Assembly (NCBI RefSeq): GCF_019721995.1
Contig: NZ_BLYC01000001.1
Location: 372,001-436,000, forward strand
Direction: 5' to 3'
Length of the DNA stretch: 64,000 nt
DNA from: Bathymodiolus japonicus methanotrophic gill symbiont
GTDB taxonomy: Bacteria; Pseudomonadota; Gammaproteobacteria; Methylococcales; Methylomonadaceae
The notes under the pieces were generated by a model. That model ran no database searches. It saw only the letters and a program-made list of their open reading frames with translations, and had not been told where the DNA came from. A program made the translations under genes and the position numbers. Below are positions 19,238-30,546 of the stretch, piece by piece; position 1 is the stretch's first letter; each line of letters starts with the position of its first letter.

Positions 19238-22200
19238 TTAAACCAGCACCCGCTCAATACCCCCTTTTGAAGCCTGCTTGATGTAGTCTTGCATCCAGTC
19301 GTCTCCGAGTATGTTTTTAGCGATTTCTACCACGATATAATCTGCATCCAGTTGTTCATCGCCATCATCGAAACGCTGCAAGCCTTGCATGCACGATGGA
19401 CATGAGGTTAGCATTTTAATCGGGCCATCATTGCCATTAGCTCGCAGTTTGGCCTTGTCATTTTCTAATTCTTCGGCTTTTCTGTAACGCACTCCGGTAG
19501 ATACATCTGGGCGTCCAACGGCCAAGGTGCCTGACTCACCGCAACAGCGATCAGATTTATGTACGTCTGTGACCATTAAGGCGTTAACTGTTTTCATCGG
19601 GTCTTGTTGTTTCAATGGCGTATGACAAGGGTCATGGTACATATACTGAGTGCCATTGACACCTTCCAGTTTGACATCTTTTTCCACTAGATATTCATGA
19701 ATATCGAGCATACGGCAGCCCGGAAATATTTTGTCAAACTCATAATCTTCCAGTTGATCCAGACAGGTTCCGCAACTAACGACAACGGTCTTGATATCCA
19801 GATAGTTCAACGTATTTGCAACACGATGAAACAGAATACGATTATCTGTGGTGATTTGATCTGCCTTCTCGAAATCGCCTCCGGCTCGCTGAGGAAAACC
19901 ACAACATAAATATCCAGGAGGCAATACGGTTTGCACGCCTATTTCATATAGCATTGCCTGGGTTGCTAAGCCAACTTGTGAAAACAAGCGTTCAGAGCCA
20001 CAGCCCGGAAAATAAAATACCGCTTCGGAATTAGTGCGGGTTTTTTGCGGGTCGCGGATAATAGGAACTATATCATTACTCTCAATTCCTAGCAGTGCCC
20101 TGGCGGTTTTATTAGGCAACTTACCCGGCATCTTACGGTTAGTAAAATGCACCACATATTCCTGCATCTTGGGCTTGCCAATTGATGCAGGTGGTTGTTT
20201 AAGCTGTGCTTTACCCCAAGGGCGGATAAAGAAATTGCCTATTCGCTGTGCCTTGTATGACCATTCGATCAATACTTTGCGCATCATTTTAACGCTGTTG
20301 GGGTGGCCGGTAGATAAAAAGGCAATGGCCATGGTTTTTACTGGGTTAAAGCTTTGCTTGCCCATTTTACGTAATAGGTTACGCATATTCATCGACACGT
20401 CGCCGAAATCAATATCTACTGGGCAGGGGCTTTCACATTTATGACAGACGGTGCAATGGTCGGCCACATCTTCAAACTCTTCCCAATGACTAATGGCAAT
20501 GCCTCTACGTGTTTGCTCTTCGTATAGAAAGGCTTCAATCAGCAGGGACGTTGCCAGAATTTTATTACGCGGCGAATATAATAAATTCGCCCGGGGGACA
20601 TGGGTAGAGCATACTGGTTTACATTTACCACAGCGCAGGCAGTCTTTAATAGAGTCCGAGATAGCACCGATCTCACTTTGTTGCATAATCAGTGATTCAT
20701 AGCCCATTAAGCTAAACGAGGTGGTATAGGCTGCGTGTAAATCGGCACCTGGCATAAGCTTGCCTTTATTAAAGCGTCCTTCTGGATCTACTTCTTGTTT
20801 GTAACGATGAAAACTAGCTAATTCCTCTGTGCTCAGGAATTCGTATTTAGTGATACCTATACCATGCTCACCTGAGATAACGCCGCCAAGAGCGCGCGCC
20901 AGCACCATAATGCGTGCAACCGCTTCATTGGCTTCATGCAGCATTTGATAATGATCGGAATTGACCGGCAAATTGGTATGTACATTCCCATCACCTGCAT
21001 GCATATGTAAGGCAATAAATACGCGTCCACGCAAGATATCCTTATGCGTCATTTCTAGGCGCTCGATAATTAGCTTGAAATTATCACCTTCAAATATCTC
21101 TTTTAACTCTTGTAATAATTCCAGCTTCCATGAAACGCGTATGGAATGATCCTGCAAGCGATGAAATAAGGTGGGTGATTCTGCACGGTTAGTGAACTCA
21201 CTCGCCTTAATGTCTAGTTGTGCAAAAATTGGTTCAGCATCGGGCAAGGCTAAATCAAGATTATCGTAGAGCCACTGCCAGCGCGTTCGTACCTGTTCGA
21301 TAGTATTGAGTGCCTGTTCGCGCCGATCACCTATTAGTTCGTCCTTATTGGCCTCATCTTCATAGTGGCGTAAGGGTAGTTCACCTTGCAGAAATTCTGC
21401 TAAAGCAGTACACAGGCGTATTTTGTTGCGCAAAGATAGTTCAATATTGATGCGCTCGATACCATCACAATAATCCCCCATACGTGGTAGTGGAATAACC
21501 ACGTCTTCATTAATTTTAAATGCATTGGTGTGTTTGGCAATCGCAGCAGTACGCGAGCGATCCAGCCAGAAAGTCTTACGTGCTTCAGGGCTGACTGCGA
21601 CAAAGCCTTCAGCGCCACGGGCATTACATAGGCGCACAACTTCGGATACAGCCGAGGCAACCTGATTTTCATCATCGCCAATAACATCGCCTATCAAAAT
21701 CATTTTCGGACGGCCCAGGTGTTTGGCTTTGCTGGCATAGCCAACTGCTTTGACGTAACGGTCATCCAGGTGCTCAAGTCCGGCTAGCATCACCCGCAAT
21801 TCGCCTGTTTTAGGTAAGGCCATAAGATAGTCGCGAATTTCGACTATTGCAGGCACCGCTTCTCTGACCTGGCCATAGAATTCAAGACAGAAGGTGCGGG
21901 TATGTGCTGGCATTTTATGCAAGATCCAGCGCGCCGAGGTAATAATGCCGTCACAGCCTTCTTTCTGAATGCCGGGTAATCCACCTAAAAATTTATCGGT
22001 AACATCCTTGCCTAATTCACCTTTACGGAATTGTGTTCCGGGAATAAGTAGCGATTCTTCAGCAAGTAATTTTTTACCGCTGGCATCGAAGCGCTTAAGT
22101 GCAAAGCTGACTTGATCCTGGTCATGAATCTTGCCCAGATTGTGCTGTTGACGCTCAACTTCCAGCCAGTTACCATCCGGCGTTACCATGCGCCAGGAAA

Positions 22201-23149
22201 CCAGGTTGTCTAGCGCTGTTCCCCATAACACCGCCTTTTTTCCACCCGCATTCATCGCTACATTTCCGCCTATGCAGGATGCGTCAGCTGAGGTTGGGTC
22301 ACAGGCAAATACCAACCCTGCATTTTCGGCAACATCCATCACCCGACGAGTAACGAGACCTGCTCCGGTATAAACTGTAGCATAAGTTTTCTCAACTCCC
22401 GGCAGACTACTGGCGTGATCTACCTGGCCAATTTCCATCAGTTTTTCAGTATTAATCACGGCTGAATAAGGCGTTAAAGGCACTGCGCCACCGGTATAAC
22501 CCGTGCCACCTCCACGCGGAATAATAGTCAGGCCGAGCTTGATACAATCTCTGACTAACTTGCCAACTTCTTTTTCGCTACGTGGATACAGCACCACAAA
22601 CGGATATTCCACCCGCCAGTCAGTTGCATCGGTGACATGTGAAACGCGTGCAAAGCCATCAAAGCAAATATTGTCTTTACGCGTATGTTTAGATAATAAC
22701 GCCAGCGCTTTGCGGCGCATTTTTTCAGTGTCTTTGAAGTGGGCTGCAAAGGTATCGACGGCCTTATGTGTTGCTTTAATGAGCTGCGCCACACGTTTAG
22801 CCCGGTCAGCGCCTTCTGTCTCATATTCTGTGCGTCGCTTTTCCATCTGTAACAATCGATGGCGTAATGCTTCTAGCAGAGAATTACGTCGCTTGCGGTT
22901 GTCGAGTAGATCATCCTCAAGATAGGGGTTACGCTGTACTGCCCAGATATCCCCCAATACTTCGAATAGCATTTGCGAAGAGCGGCCGGTGACGCGCTCA
23001 TCGCGTAGTGAATTCAGAACCTGCCAGTTATCTTCGCCGAGTAGGCGGATGACTATTTCACGGTCGGAAAAAGACGTGTAGTTATAAGGGATTTCGCGTA
23101 ACCGTACGGGTGACGCTTCAGTTGGTGATAGGGGGGATTGTGTATCCAC
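19238..23149 (-). CDS. fused FAD-linked oxidase / Fe-S oxidoreductase with DUF3683 N-terminus
   Basis: A 1303-residue flavo-iron-sulfur protein. The N-terminal about 130 residues ([22 protein letters not shown]) match the DUF3683 type. A PCMH-type FAD domain follows ([17 protein letters not shown], near 210-225) with the linked GlcD-like C-terminal oxidase domain. Near residue 840 are two 4Fe-4S motifs ([11 protein letters not shown] and [15 protein letters not shown]), then two CCG domains ([11 protein letters not shown] and [12 protein letters not shown]) like those of GlcF or heterodisulfide reductase. The architecture fits a membrane-associated 2-hydroxyacid (D-lactate- or glycolate-type) dehydrogenase; the substrate is not determined by sequence. 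It is intact amid heavy damage on both sides, so it is probably under selection. Confidence 0.9.
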   Translation of the reverse strand: MDTQSPLSPTEASPVRLREIPYNYTSFSDREIVIRLLGEDNWQVLNSLRDERVTGRSSQMLFEVLGDIWAVQRNPYLEDDLLDNRKRRNSLLEALRHRLLQMEKRRTEYETEGADRAKRVAQLIKATHKAVDTFAAHFKDTEKMRRKALALLSKHTRKDNICFDGFARVSHVTDATDWRVEYPFVVLYPRSEKEVGKLVRDCIKLGLTIIPRGGGTGYTGGAVPLTPYSAVINTEKLMEIGQVDHASSLPGVEKTYATVYTGAGLVTRRVMDVAENAGLVFACDPTSADASCIGGNVAMNAGGKKAVLWGTALDNLVSWRMVTPDGNWLEVERQQHNLGKIHDQDQVSFALKRFDASGKKLLAEESLLIPGTQFRKGELGKDVTDKFLGGLPGIQKEGCDGIITSARWILHKMPAHTRTFCLEFYGQVREAVPAIVEIRDYLMALPKTGELRVMLAGLEHLDDRYVKAVGYASKAKHLGRPKMILIGDVIGDDENQVASAVSEVVRLCNARGAEGFVAVSPEARKTFWLDRSRTAAIAKHTNAFKINEDVVIPLPRMGDYCDGIERINIELSLRNKIRLCTALAEFLQGELPLRHYEDEANKDELIGDRREQALNTIEQVRTRWQWLYDNLDLALPDAEPIFAQLDIKASEFTNRAESPTLFHRLQDHSIRVSWKLELLQELKEIFEGDNFKLIIERLEMTHKDILRGRVFIALHMHAGDGNVHTNLPVNSDHYQMLHEANEAVARIMVLARALGGVISGEHGIGITKYEFLSTEELASFHRYKQEVDPEGRFNKGKLMPGADLHAAYTTSFSLMGYESLIMQQSEIGAISDSIKDCLRCGKCKPVCSTHVPRANLLYSPRNKILATSLLIEAFLYEEQTRRGIAISHWEEFEDVADHCTVCHKCESPCPVDIDFGDVSMNMRNLLRKMGKQSFNPVKTMAIAFLSTGHPNSVKMMRKVLIEWSYKAQRIGNFFIRPWGKAQLKQPPASIGKPKMQEYVVHFTNRKMPGKLPNKTARALLGIESNDIVPIIRDPQKTRTNSEAVFYFPGCGSERLFSQVGLATQAMLYEIGVQTVLPPGYLCCGFPQRAGGDFEKADQITTDNRILFHRVANTLNYLDIKTVVVSCGTCLDQLEDYEFDKIFPGCRMLDIHEYLVEKDVKLEGVNGTQYMYHDPCHTPLKQQDPMKTVNALMVTDVHKSDRCCGESGTLAVGRPDVSTGVRYRKAEELENDKAKLRANGNDGPIKMLTSCPSCMQGLQRFDDGDEQLDADYIVVEIAKNILGDDWMQDYIKQASKGGIERVLV

Positions 23150-23534
23150 AGATATGTTTATTTATGTTAAGGCAAGATAAAAAATTTTTGTTATTTTAGC
23201 ATTTTCCAGGGCTTGTACAGCAGCTATTTTACTTTTACAGACAGAGATTTTTTTGGTGTTGATTTAATGAAAAATGCATCTTTATCCCTAATACAAAATA
23301 GCTGCTGCACTAATCGTAAACATCATTGAACACTCGAAGTGTCGCGGGGTGCGATGTTTGATAGACAGCTTATTTACAGTAGTATTGTTAGGGTTTTATA
23401 GTGAGTGTCTGTCGTTATGTGATTTTCTGTTATTGCTAATTTACTGTGGCAGAATAAAAAATATATAAAGGGCAAACAGAGTAATATGGAAGTGCCGCTA
23501 ATTAAATCTTGAATCGAGTAATAAGGTCATAGCC
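23150..23534. other. 385-base intergenic region between divergent genes
   Basis: Lies between the leftward oxidoreductase and the rightward acyl-CoA ligase relic, so it should hold both promoters. It is AT-rich. An inverted pair GCAGCTATTTT (about 23219) and AAAATAGCTGC (about 23286) is present. No open frame or RNA gene is convincing. Confidence 0.4.
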
Positions 23535-23682
23535 ATGATTATTATAAGCCCCTCTCCTACAGTTGAAATCCCCGACCTTTCCTGGCCAGAATATTTTTTT
23601 AAGCGTATTGAGCCTTACCATAAGAAGATTGCATTAATTGATGGCGATAGTGGCAGACAGATTAACTATGATGAACTAAAGA
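23535..23682 (+). pseudogene. acyl-CoA ligase, piece 1 of 3 (N-terminus)
   Basis: ATG 23535 begins MIIISPSPTVEIPDLSWPEY, then a typical 4-coumarate-CoA-ligase-like start (KIALIDGDSGRQINYDELK). Coding stops making sense at 23683, where RE-A begins. The frame joins directly to piece 2 at 26685 once the IS-X duplication CTAAAGA is counted once (YDELK followed by KNIHSVARLLQRKG). The family activates carboxylic acids as acyl-AMP and then acyl-CoA. With pieces 2 and 3 it is a broken gene whose substrate cannot be told. Confidence 0.85.
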
Positions 23683-23878
23683 CAGGCGCGCCCTGCGTCC
23701 GCAACGACTACGCACAAAAGCCGCTTCGTCATTACTACCTCACTGGTTGGACGGCTATTCGGAATGCAATTCTTGCTCCTCTCGCGTGCTGCTAGCACAC
23801 GTCGAATCAGCGAATTGCCCTGTCGCCTATCAGGGACTAAAAATCACCACTTCGCTAAGCTCCGTTTCCATGATTTTC

Positions 23879-25412
23879 CATCAGTGTTCCCATTGAAAGA
23901 AGAAGTACCTAAACAAAGCAGCCTATAACCTACCTGAAGGTAGCACCACTCGAATATTTCCATCTTTTTGATTTTAATCACTTATAACAGCAAATAGACA
24001 CTCTGTAGGCACCGTAAAAAAACAACAAATAATTTCAAATAAAGCTTGCAATTGCCGAAAAAATTTTTCTAAAAATTTCCGTTTTAATCACCTCATAAAC
24101 GGATATCACCCATGCTTAAAGACCTACCACTCTCTGAACATATTCACCAACACTGCAATGAAAGTATGGAACGTGCCCTGTTAGCAGAGCGTCATCCTTT
24201 GTGGGCTCGTTCATGCCCAGAGTTGAAGGATATCGACTTTATTCGCCTTGGGTTATTACGCTGTATCAGTGTAGTCGATAGTGGTCGCCATTTCCTCCAA
24301 ACCAATGAACAGATTTATGGCCAGCTGCTTCCCCACTCAACGTATTTTAAATCACTGAAGTCGCATAGACGAACAAGTATGCTTGAGGCATTTGAACAGC
24401 AGAGCTACCATCTTCACTCTGAAACACTGCTATCGCAAGGCATTGATTATCTTAAAGCATTCCCAGAACTTGACGAATACACCATAGAAGCAGCGGATGG
24501 ACATTTTATTGATCATGCCTGCCATACTGAAAAAAACAGCAAGGGGAAAGTTTATGCGGCCGGGGGGATTTACGCGTTGAATCTCAGAAGTGGGTTGCTC
24601 AGATTTCTTTGTCTGGTGACAAACGGAACTCAGAGGCATCAAGAAATACCTGTGTTACGAGATCATATTGAAAAGCAAAACAAGGGAAATAACAGCTCTC
24701 AGAAACATCTCTATGTCTACGATAAAGCCGTCACCGACTTTGTCTGGTGGGATCGGCAGAAACGACATGCTAATTACATGATTTCAATGCTAAAAGAAAA
24801 TTCAATTGCGACTCTGGTTGAGTCTATCCCTTTTGACTCCCGCCATGAGATCAATACAGGGGTTGAAGCATACAGTGTGTACGAAAACAAGGGCATCAAA
24901 TTTAACGTGGTGGATTACCGTGATCCAGAAACCGGAAAACTTCACCGGTTTGTGACAACCTTGCCAATGACTATTAACCCTGGAACCATTGCCATGCTGT
25001 ATTTCAAGCGATGGACGATTGAAAAGACATTCAATAACACTAAAAGTAATTTCAAGGAAACTAAAGCTTGGTCTTCCAATACCCGCTCACTTGAAAATCA
25101 AATGCGCCTGACTGCAATGAGCTATAATTTAATGCGCGTATTTGAAGAGATTTCAAAAACACAACAGCCAGAATTGATTCATCCATCGGATAAAAAATAT
25201 AGCGAGGCTCTGGAGATAAGGCAGCAACAGGCTCAAAAACGAGATCGTTTTGTGAATCCATTATTTTTCCAGGCAAGAATATCTCGTATCAGCTCGTATA
25301 CCATTCGGGCAGTTCAAAACGCAATAATAACAGGAATGTCTTTACAGTGCTTTATGAGCTCTCTTGTGGCGAGGTTAGTTTCACGGCCTCAATTGATAGG
25401 GGAACACTGATG
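23879..25412 (+). mobile_element. IS-Y, complete 1534-bp copy (IS4-type)
   Basis: Terminal inverted repeats CATCAGTGTTCCC are flanked by an 8-base target duplication TGATTTTC (23871-23878, 25413-25420). It encodes a full-length transposase. It is almost identical to the copy at 45549-47082, which points to recent activity. It sits inside RE-A. Confidence 0.95.
24112..25410 (+). CDS. IS-Y transposase (IS4 family)
   Basis: A 432-residue DDE transposase. Likely catalytic Asp residues are in AADGHFIDHA (about residue 128) and YVYDKAVTDFVWW (about 205), and the catalytic Glu is in the IS4-type Y-R-E-K region YFKRWTIEKTFNNTKSNFKE (about 300-320). ATG 24112 sits just after the left terminus and a 230-base AT-rich leader. 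The reading frame is intact and ends two bases before the right end of the element, so the right terminal repeat encodes the C-terminus (RPQLIGEH). Confidence 0.93.
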   Translation: MLKDLPLSEHIHQHCNESMERALLAERHPLWARSCPELKDIDFIRLGLLRCISVVDSGRHFLQTNEQIYGQLLPHSTYFKSLKSHRRTSMLEAFEQQSYHLHSETLLSQGIDYLKAFPELDEYTIEAADGHFIDHACHTEKNSKGKVYAAGGIYALNLRSGLLRFLCLVTNGTQRHQEIPVLRDHIEKQNKGNNSSQKHLYVYDKAVTDFVWWDRQKRHANYMISMLKENSIATLVESIPFDSRHEINTGVEAYSVYENKGIKFNVVDYRDPETGKLHRFVTTLPMTINPGTIAMLYFKRWTIEKTFNNTKSNFKETKAWSSNTRSLENQMRLTAMSYNLMRVFEEISKTQQPELIHPSDKKYSEALEIRQQQAQKRDRFVNPLFFQARISRISSYTIRAVQNAIITGMSLQCFMSSLVARLVSRPQLIGEH

Positions 25413-25424
25413 TGATTTTCAGCG

Positions 25425-26684
25425 GTGGCTGCCCCCAGACGCTGCCCGTACTTTTTATTCCGCCCCCTCTGCTTGGGTTTTCTTTTTTCTGGACGATCGT
25501 ACAGTACATTATTGCACCTTAACCTAGAGAGAATATTAAACCGGCTTCCGATAGCTTTGTAAACAGGCTTCCATAGGCCATTGTTGCCAAACCAGCTATC
25601 AGTGACTGTCAATATCGGAGCGGTGGAAAAATGTTCTGCAATTGCAATCAGCATTTGAGCCGCCTGAGCCATCTTGGTCTGGAAAGGAACGACATCACCT
25701 CTTATCGTGGCGGTTTCTTTTTTTGCCTGAATTGTTTTTAAGGGCAGATAAAATCGGAAATCTAAAAATAAGCACGCCCAGCGACCTTTGACCTGTTTCA
25801 GCAACCCTACCGATACAATATTTTGTGCCCATGGATATTTGCTTTGATTCGGCCGCGTGGTCAAAAATGGCTTCACAGCCGAAGATATTTTTGCCTACTT
25901 TAGTGATAATGGAGTCATCCAGTGCAACCAATATGCGCCCATCTGTTTCAGGAGACGGAATCAGCTCCCAGATAGTTTTCCACAGCCCAGCCCACGGCAA
26001 AGTTGAAGAAGCCATGAAAGTGTAAAAGCGCTTATTCTTGATCTCAAACCCAAACAACGTATCAAGGCAACGCCAAAGATTAGAGGTCATTGATGACGTA
26101 AAAGGAACGATAATGGACAGGATCGTGTAAACGAACAGAGAGGCTCGTTCGCGGCCTAAAGTGGTTTTGGAAAAATGATCTTGAAGCGGGAGTAAAATAT
26201 CGCGTAAAATGAACATGAATGAGGTCGTTTTATTTGTATAATCAATGTGTTATAAACTTTCGCTGTCAGCCCCGGACGGGCTGATAGTCTCCAGAAGGCG
26301 CAGGGAAATTTGCCAATCCGAAGTGCGCGATAGCGCGCGAGGGAGGCTAAAATTTTATCCCGAATAGCCGTAGAGCCATTTGTGGTAGCCATGACTGAGC
26401 TGCTTTGTGCTCAGTCTGTGGCGGACGCAGGGCGGCTGGAGCATCTCCTATTCGCTGCGTAGGTGAACGAATTACGGCGACAGGAGTCCCGGAATTTAGT
26501 GAGGTAGCATGGCGCGCCTGCATTATACAGTAAAACTAGGCCTCATTCACGATTAACCTGTTGTTTTTAAAAAGAATTCAAGGCTTTTAGTCAACGGAAT
26601 GCCATTAATATTAGTAATATCTAATATTTTAGAAAAATAAGCATTAGCTGATATTCTTATGCTTTAAAAACTAGGAAACTTCAG
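25425..26684 (-). mobile_element. IS-X fragment (N-terminal half of transposase), carrying RE-B
   Basis: The left terminus of IS-X (CTGAAGTTTCCTAGTTTTT on the minus strand) is at 26684, flanked by CTAAAGA (26685-26691), the same seven bases that end ligase piece 1; this is the IS-X target duplication. The transposase starts at 26216 (MFILRDILLPLQDHFSK) and contains first-Asp region VALDDSIITKVGKNIFG. A frameshift follows at about 25845 (ESKQ / YPWAQNIVSVGLLK), then the second-Asp region LTVTDSWFGN and GLWKPVYKAIGSRF to KYGQRLGAA. The C-terminal half is replaced by RE-A. Together with the 3443 and 44655 copies it allows the whole IS-X protein to be reconstructed. Confidence 0.85.
26261..26520 (+). 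mobile_element. RE-B repeat, copy 3 (in the IS-X leader)
   Basis: Full 260-base RE-B between ATAAACTTT and CATTATACAG of the IS-X region upstream of its transposase start. No target duplication is seen. No uninterrupted copy of this IS-X region is in the window, so the empty site cannot be checked here. The left flank ends in T. Confidence 0.85.
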
Positions 26685-27607
26685 CTAAAGAAAAATATCC
26701 ATTCCGTAGCCAGATTATTACAGCGGAAAGGCTATAAAAAGGGGGATATATTTGCGATTTATGCGCCAAATATAATCGAATATATTTATGTTTTCCAGTC
26801 GGTTATGTTGATTAGCGGTGTTATTACCACAGCCAATCCGCTCTATGCTTCAGGTGAGCTAGAGCATCAGTTGAAGCATTCTAAAGCACATTGTTTATTT
26901 ACCACGGCTGATTTGTTAGACAAGGTCAATCCTATTCTGCAGGCAACATCAGTAGATGAAGTTTGTGTGTTTAATAGTGGCGATGCAGCTAACTCATTTG
27001 AGCTTTTATTGCAGGATGATAATGATACTGAATTGCAGCCAGTTAGCATTGATGCGCGCACGGATATCGCTATATTGCCTTACTCCAGTGGTACCACAGG
27101 CTTACCAAAGGGGGGTATGCTAAGCCACAGTAATTTGGTTGCACATAATATTCAGATTGAGACACAGCAAGATGCTTCGTGTCCTGATACAGAAGACAGT
27201 ATTATTGCGGTGCTACCTTTTTTTCATATTTACGGTATAACTGTGATAATGAACCTGGGCTTATGTAATGGGTCCTCGCTAATCATTGTCAATGGTTTTA
27301 AGCCGGAACAATTCCTCGGCTTAATTCAACAACACCGGATAAACACAGCTTATCTGGTACCACCGATTATTCTTTTTCTGGCCAATCATCCGCTAGTCAG
27401 TAACTTCGATATGAGTTCATTGCAATATATAATGTCCGGAGCAGCACCTATAGGCGATGCACAACTGCAAGCAGCCAGTAAGCGTATCAAATGTACTGTA
27501 CATCAAGGCTATGGTTTAACCGAAACCAGCCCTGTGGCTCTTAAAGAACCTGACTTATTAACAAGCACTAAACCGGGAACCGTCGGGGTGTTAATGCCTA
27601 ATACCGA
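26685..27607 (+). pseudogene. acyl-CoA ligase, piece 2 of 3 (central AMP-binding domain)
   Basis: Reads KNIHSVARLLQRKGYKKGDIFAIY from 26691 and continues through the AMP-binding P-loop motif LPYSSGTTGLPKGGMLSHSN, a central YIMSGAAPIGDAQL, and the A5 motif VHQGYGLTETSPV. It ends at VGVLMPNTD, where IS-Y begins at 27608. All features of the large domain of class I adenylate-forming enzymes are present. The segment that should follow (the hinge and DGWLHTGD region) is absent, so about 150-200 codons were lost with the IS-Y event. Confidence 0.9.
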
Positions 27608-29436
27608 CATCAGTGTTCCCCTATCAATTGATGCCGTGAGACTAACCTCGCCACAAGAGAGCTCATAAAGCACTGTAAAGACATTCCTGTTATTATTGCG
27701 TTTTGAACTGCCCGAATGGTATACGAGCTGATACGAGATATTCTTGCCTGGAAAAATAATGGATTCACAAAACGATCTCGTTTTTGAGCCTGTTGCTGCC
27801 TTATCTCCAGAGCCTCGCTATATTTTTTATCCGATGGATGAATCAATTCTGGCTGTTGTGTTTTTGAAATCTCTTCCGCTGAAAATCAGGGAAACGTAGC
27901 CTAAGCGAAGTGAAGATTTTTAGTCCGCGATAGCCGTAGGGCCGTTGTTTTGTCGGAGTCTGAGCGTTAGCGAAGGTGGAGACAAAATAAAAGGCCATCC
28001 GACACGGCGTCAAGTCATTTGGAGCCTATGTTCCGACCCCTTGTTGGGTCGGGACGAGGTGACGAGGACGAATCGGGGCCGCCGGAGGCATAAGTGGTCG
28101 CGTTAAGTTTTTGCTGCTTGCTTGGGCTGGGATGCCCAAAACAAGCTTTCGCAAAAATAGCGACTCCCCGAAAACACGCGCATTAAATTATAGCTCATTG
28201 CAGTCAGGCGCATTTGATTTTCAAGTGAGCGGGTATTGGAAGACCAAGCTTTAGTTTCCTTGAAATTACTTTTAGTGTTATTGAATGTCTTTTCAATCGT
28301 CCATCGCTTGAAATACAGCATGGCAATGGTTCCAGGGTTAATAGTCATTGGCAAGGTTGTCACAAACCGGTGAAGTTTTCCGGTTTCTGGATCACGGTAA
28401 TCCACCACGTTAAATTTGATGCCCTTGTTTTCGTACACACTGTATGCTTCAACCCCTGTATTGATCTCATGGCGGGAGTCAAAAGGGATAGACTCAACCA
28501 GAGTCGCAATTGAATTTTCTTTTAGCATTGAAATCATGTAATTAGCATGTCGTTTCTGCCGATCCCACCAGACAAAGTCGGTGACGGCTTTATCGTAGAC
28601 ATAGAGATGTTTCTGAGAGCTGTTATTTCCCTTGTTTTGCTTTTCAATATGATCTCGTAACACAGGTATTTCTTGATGCCTCTGAGTTCCGTTTGTCACC
28701 AGACAAAGAAATCTGAGCAACCCACTTCTGAGATTCAACGCGTAAATCCCCCCGGCCGCATAAACTTTCCCCTTGCTGTTTTTTTCAGTATGGCAGGTAT
28801 GATCAATAAAATGTCCATCCGCTGCTTCTATGGTGTATTCGTCAAGTTCCGGTAATGCTTTAAGATAATCAATGCCTTGCGATAGCAGTGTTTCAGAGTG
28901 AAGATGATAGCTCTGCTGTTCAAATGCCTCAAGCATACTTGTTCGTCTATGCGACTTCAGTGATTTAAAATACGTTGAGTGGGGAAGCAGCTGGCCATAA
29001 ATCTGTTCATTGGTTTGGAGGAAATGGCGACCACTATCGACTACACTGATACAGCGTAATAACCCAAGGCGAATAAAGTCGATATCCTTCAACTCTGGGC
29101 ATGAACGAGCCCACAAAGGATGACGCTCTGCTAACAGGGCACGTTCCATACTTTCATTGCAGTGTTGGTGAATATGTTCAGAGAGTGGTAGGTCTTTAAG
29201 CATGGGTGATATCCGTTTATGAGGTGATTAAAACGGAAATTTTTAGAAAAATTTTTTCGGCAATTGCAAGCTTTATTTGAAATTATTTGTTGTTTTTTTA
29301 CGGTGCCTACAGAGTGTCTATTTGCTGTTATAAGTGATTAAAATCAAAAAGATGGAAATATTCGAGTGGTGCTACCTTCAGGTAGGTTATAGGCTGCTTT
29401 GTTTAGGTACTTCTTCTTTCAATGGGAACACTGATG
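27608..29436 (-). mobile_element. IS-Y copy interrupted by RE-C
   Basis: Both termini are present (27608 and 29436). Length minus the 295-base RE-C is 1534, the same as the intact element. The transposase starts at 29203 (MLKDLPLSEHIHQHCN) and is cut at MRVF by RE-C, resuming at about 27846 (QPELIHPSDKK region). The flanks are not matching 8-mers (ATACCGA before, ATCAAAG after) and the ligase sequence on the two sides is not contiguous. This is therefore a recombinant or deletion product and not a simple insertion. Confidence 0.9.
27877..28171 (+). mobile_element. RE-C repeat, copy 3 (inside IS-Y)
   Basis: A 295-base RE-C. Intact IS-Y copies read CTCTTC joined to AAACACGCG (minus strand of the transposase; the copy near 51485 has the same base variant), so the ends CGCTG and CCCCGA are fixed to the base and no target bases are duplicated. 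The left flank ends TTC. Confidence 0.9.
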
Positions 29437-29593
29437 ATCAAAGCAGCAGATATCTGCTGCTGAGATTATCGCCTGGACTGAAGATAAACTTGCCTCTTAT
29501 AAGCAAATAAAAGCAATTGAATTTATCGATCAGATTCCTAAATCGCCTTCGGGTAAAATTTTAAGGCGGGTTTTGCGCGATCGCGAGGGTTAA
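29437..29593 (+). pseudogene. acyl-CoA ligase, piece 3 of 3 (C-terminus)
   Basis: Directly after the IS-Y end an open frame reads ISAAEIIAWTEDKLASYKQI then IEFIDQIPKSPSGKILRRVL and RDREG-stop. This is the C-terminal domain of acyl-CoA ligases, including the catalytic Lys in the PKSPSGKILRR motif (A10). It is too short for the track of long open frames but unmistakable. It completes the evidence for a single ligase gene spread over 6 kb. Confidence 0.9.
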
Positions 29594-29602
29594 TATTCAC
29601 TT

Positions 29603-29662
29603 GTAGAGCGTGGCTTTAGCCCACAGGCATCGCTGACTAAGCAGGCTAAATTCACGCTCTAC
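29603..29662. repeat. F-family palindromic repeat
   Basis: GTAGAGCGTGGCTTTAGCC with a degenerate complement ending GCTCTAC. Related copies lie at 38233-38292 (near perfect) and 60975-61035. It lies between the ligase end and the DUF454 gene and may serve as a transcription end. Confidence 0.7.
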
Positions 29663-29959
29663 GGATTCTGGTAAGCCACATAAACTGAAATAAAATCATG
29701 CGCAAACGTATCAAAAAATACATATTAACTTTATTGGGTTTACTATGCGTAGATCTGGGGGTTATGGGTGCAGTGCTACCTGTGCTACCAACGACGCCGT
29801 TTTTGCTGCTCGCGCTAGCCTGTTTTGCCAATAGCTCGCCGCGTTTTCATCACAAATTACTAAATAATCGCTGGTTTGGTGCTGCTCTACAGCAATGGGA
29901 AGCAAAGCGCAGTATTACGCGTACTACCAAGATTCAGGCGCGCCATGCTACCTCACGAA

Positions 29960-30219
29960 CGCTGTCAGCCCCGGACGGGCTGATAGTCTCCAGAAGGCGC
30001 AGGGAAATTTGCCAATCCGAAGTGCGCGATAGCGCGCGAGGGAGGCTAAAATTTTATCCCGAATAGCCGTAGAGCCATTTGTGGTAGCCATGACTGAGCT
30101 GCTTTGTGCTCAGTCTGTGGCGGACGCAGGGCGGCTGGAGCATCTCCTATTCGCTGCGTAGGTGAACGAATTACGGCGACAGGAGTCCCGGAATTTCGTG
30201 AGGTAGCATGGCGCGCCTG
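29960..30219 (+). mobile_element. RE-B repeat, copy 4 (nested in RE-A)
   Basis: Full 260-base RE-B. Its left junction is CTCACGAA and its right junction TCGGAATGC of RE-A, positions that are about 165 bases apart in a whole RE-A. The insertion therefore came with, or was followed by, a deletion of the neighbouring RE-A sequence. Confidence 0.88.
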
Positions 30220-30311
30220 TCGGAATGCAATTCTTGCTCCTCTCGCGTGCTTCTAGCACACGTCGAATCAGCGAATTGCCCTGTCGCCTATCAGGGACTA
30301 AAAATCACCAC

Positions 30312-30546
30312 CGCTGTCAGCCCCGGACGGGCTGATAGTCTCCAGAAGGCGCAGGGAAATTTGCCAATCCGAAGTGCGCGATAGCGCGCGAGGTAGGCTG
30401 AAATTTTATCCCGAATAGCCGTAGAGCCATTTGTGCTCAGTCTGTGGCGGACGCAGGGCGGCTGGAGCATCTCCTATTCGCTGCGTAGGTGAACGAATTA
30501 CGGCGACAGGAGTCCCGGAATTTCGTGAGGTAGCATGGCGCGCCTG
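30312..30546 (+). mobile_element. RE-B repeat, copy 5 (nested in RE-A, 25-bp internal deletion)
   Basis: A 235-base RE-B lacking one arm of the GACTGAGC hairpin (25 bases). Whole RE-A copies (for example 59829-59836) show the empty site ATCACCAC joined to TTCGCTAAG, so both ends are exact and no target is duplicated. Confidence 0.9.

Larger units (their letters stand above)
23683..25424 (-). mobile_element. RE-A repeat, internally deleted and split by IS-Y
   Basis: Starts CAGGCGCGCC at 23683 but jumps directly to CTGCGTCCGC, losing about 84 bases of the right module. It runs to TGATTTTC at 23871-23878, where IS-Y inserted, and resumes at 25413 with the duplicated TGATTTTC and the terminal AGCG at 25421-25424. 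One side abuts the acyl-CoA ligase (exactly at the base after the IS-X target duplication CTAAAGA), the other abuts IS-X coding sequence, so the flanks are chimeric. Confidence 0.82.
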
